A DNA stretch of 51,444 nucleotides. Origin: Muribaculaceae bacterium (GTDB lineage: Bacteria > Bacillota > Clostridia > Lachnospirales > Lachnospiraceae). The DNA is taken from positions 1 to 51,444 of the forward strand of contig JAMPHJ010000005.1 of the NCBI GenBank assembly GCA_023663465.1, given 5' to 3'. The first letter of the stretch is position 1, and the number at the start of each line of letters is the position of its first letter. The position numbers were made by a program, and so were the translations under genes. This document shows positions 50,865-51,444 of this stretch, piece by piece. The notes under the pieces are model-generated. The model was given only the letters and a program-made list of their open reading frames with translations. It did no database searches and was not told where the DNA came from.

Positions 50865-51444
50865 ATGGTCGGAACAGACACAGGAGCGGGAAAGACAGGC
50901 AGGATGGGCGGACGTTTTCCAAGAATGTGGGGCATTGTCCTTCTCGTTATGATTATATTGGTTTCCGTAACGGTTTTTCGTTTCGTGGGAGCGCATTTTC
51001 AGACAGTGAGGGAAAAGCTGATAGCCTGGAAGGCGCAGACCAAAGAAGCCGAGATTGTTTCCGCTGCGGAAGTTTCGGATATGGATATGATAGAGGAAAT
51101 AGAAGAAAGCAGCCCGGAGCCGGAAACGGATTCACCGCTTTATACGGCGGAGCCTGTGACCGTTTCTAAACGGGGACAGGCAGATAGGACAGCAGGGGAT
51201 GACAGCTTAGACCCGGCAAAAGAAGCGGAAGATATTCATAAGGTCTATTTGACTTTTGATGACGGACCAAGCAGCAATACGGGCAGGATTTTGGATATCC
51301 TTGCGGAATATGACGTGAAGGCGACGTTTTTTGTCGTTGGGAAAGAAGAGGAAGAATATCAGGCGTTATATAATCGCATTGTGGAGGAAGGCCATACGTT
51401 GGGAATGCATTCCTACAGTCATAAGTATGGCGAAATCTATCAGT
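50865..51444 (+). CDS. Polysaccharide deacetylase (NodB family), 3' truncated by window
   Basis: Open to the last base; 193 codons are visible. The product has an N-terminal membrane anchor (about residues 22-42, WGIVLLVMIILVSVTVFRF), an acidic linker and the start of a NodB homology domain: motif 1 TFDDGP (about residues 129-134) and motif 2 HSYSH (about 183-187), which supply the metal ligands and catalytic Asp. It should act outside the membrane on peptidoglycan or another N-acetylated glycan. ATG 50865 has AGGAG nine bases upstream; ATG 50859 is too close to it. Confidence 0.93.
   Translation, partial: MVGTDTGAGKTGRMGGRFPRMWGIVLLVMIILVSVTVFRFVGAHFQTVREKLIAWKAQTKEAEIVSAAEVSDMDMIEEIEESSPEPETDSPLYTAEPVTVSKRGQADRTAGDDSLDPAKEAEDIHKVYLTFDDGPSSNTGRILDILAEYDVKATFFVVGKEEEEYQALYNRIVEEGHTLGMHSYSHKYGEIYQ

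Overview
The window looks like chromosomal DNA of a motile, low-to-mid-GC Gram-positive anaerobe, most likely a Lachnospiraceae-type Clostridium relative. The evidence is purine-rich Shine-Dalgarno sites, CodY, sigma-D, FliY, SwrD, a rubrerythrin, a large DUF5057-like surface protein, and a Bacillus/Clostridium-type fla/che gene order. I see no tRNA, rRNA, CRISPR array, insertion sequence or prophage. All genes are on the + strand.

Layout. (1) 1-6001: the 3' part of a very large acidic secreted or surface protein with a beta/gamma-crystallin-like module, then a PilB/GspE-type ATPase. (2) 6010-8978: promoter, topA and overlapping codY. (3) 9100-21780: a strong sigma-A promoter with phased T-tracts and a CodY-box-like site, then the rod/hook block flgB-flgC-fliE-fliF-fliG-fliH-fliI-fliJ-motE-like-fliK-flgD-TIGR02530-flgE, closed by an intrinsic terminator. 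(4) 21780-45514: swrD-motA-motB-fliL-fliM-fliY-cheY-fliO-fliP-fliQ-fliR-flhB-flhA-flhF-flhG-PilZ-cheB-cheA-cheW-cheC-cheD-unknown-sigD, followed by a FapA/DUF342 gene, a small unknown gene, a SwrB-position membrane coiled-coil gene and a MltG-N-like gene. (5) 45520-47506: promoter, structured leader, rpsB-tsf and terminator. (6) 47508-49989: a near-perfect sigma-D promoter driving a DUF6033-like protein and a fused MFS/spermidine-synthase-like protein. (7) 50079-51444: rubrerythrin and a polysaccharide deacetylase cut by the window end.

The bracket codY | flgB...sigD-swrB | rpsB-tsf is the same as in Bacillus subtilis, so this is an ancient conserved locus. Clade-specific changes are inserted into it: a PomAB-like stator pair after swrD, a PilZ c-di-GMP effector between flhG and cheB, a TTG-started membrane protein between cheD and sigD, and a block of genes after sigD. 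Together the locus encodes export gate and ATPase, basal body, hook, stator, switch, chemotaxis signalling and adaptation (without cheR or receptors), and the late sigma factor. Filament, hook-junction and FlgM genes are not here.

The points most worth checking are the sigma-D promoter in front of the DUF6033-like/spermidine-synthase-like pair, the CodY-box-like sequence inside the fla promoter spacer, the 14-codon leader ORF coupled to flgE, the palindrome in the fliK leader, the surface-protein-like helical tail on FlgD, and the crystallin-like module in the giant protein. Everything here was read by eye; no database search or folding program was run.
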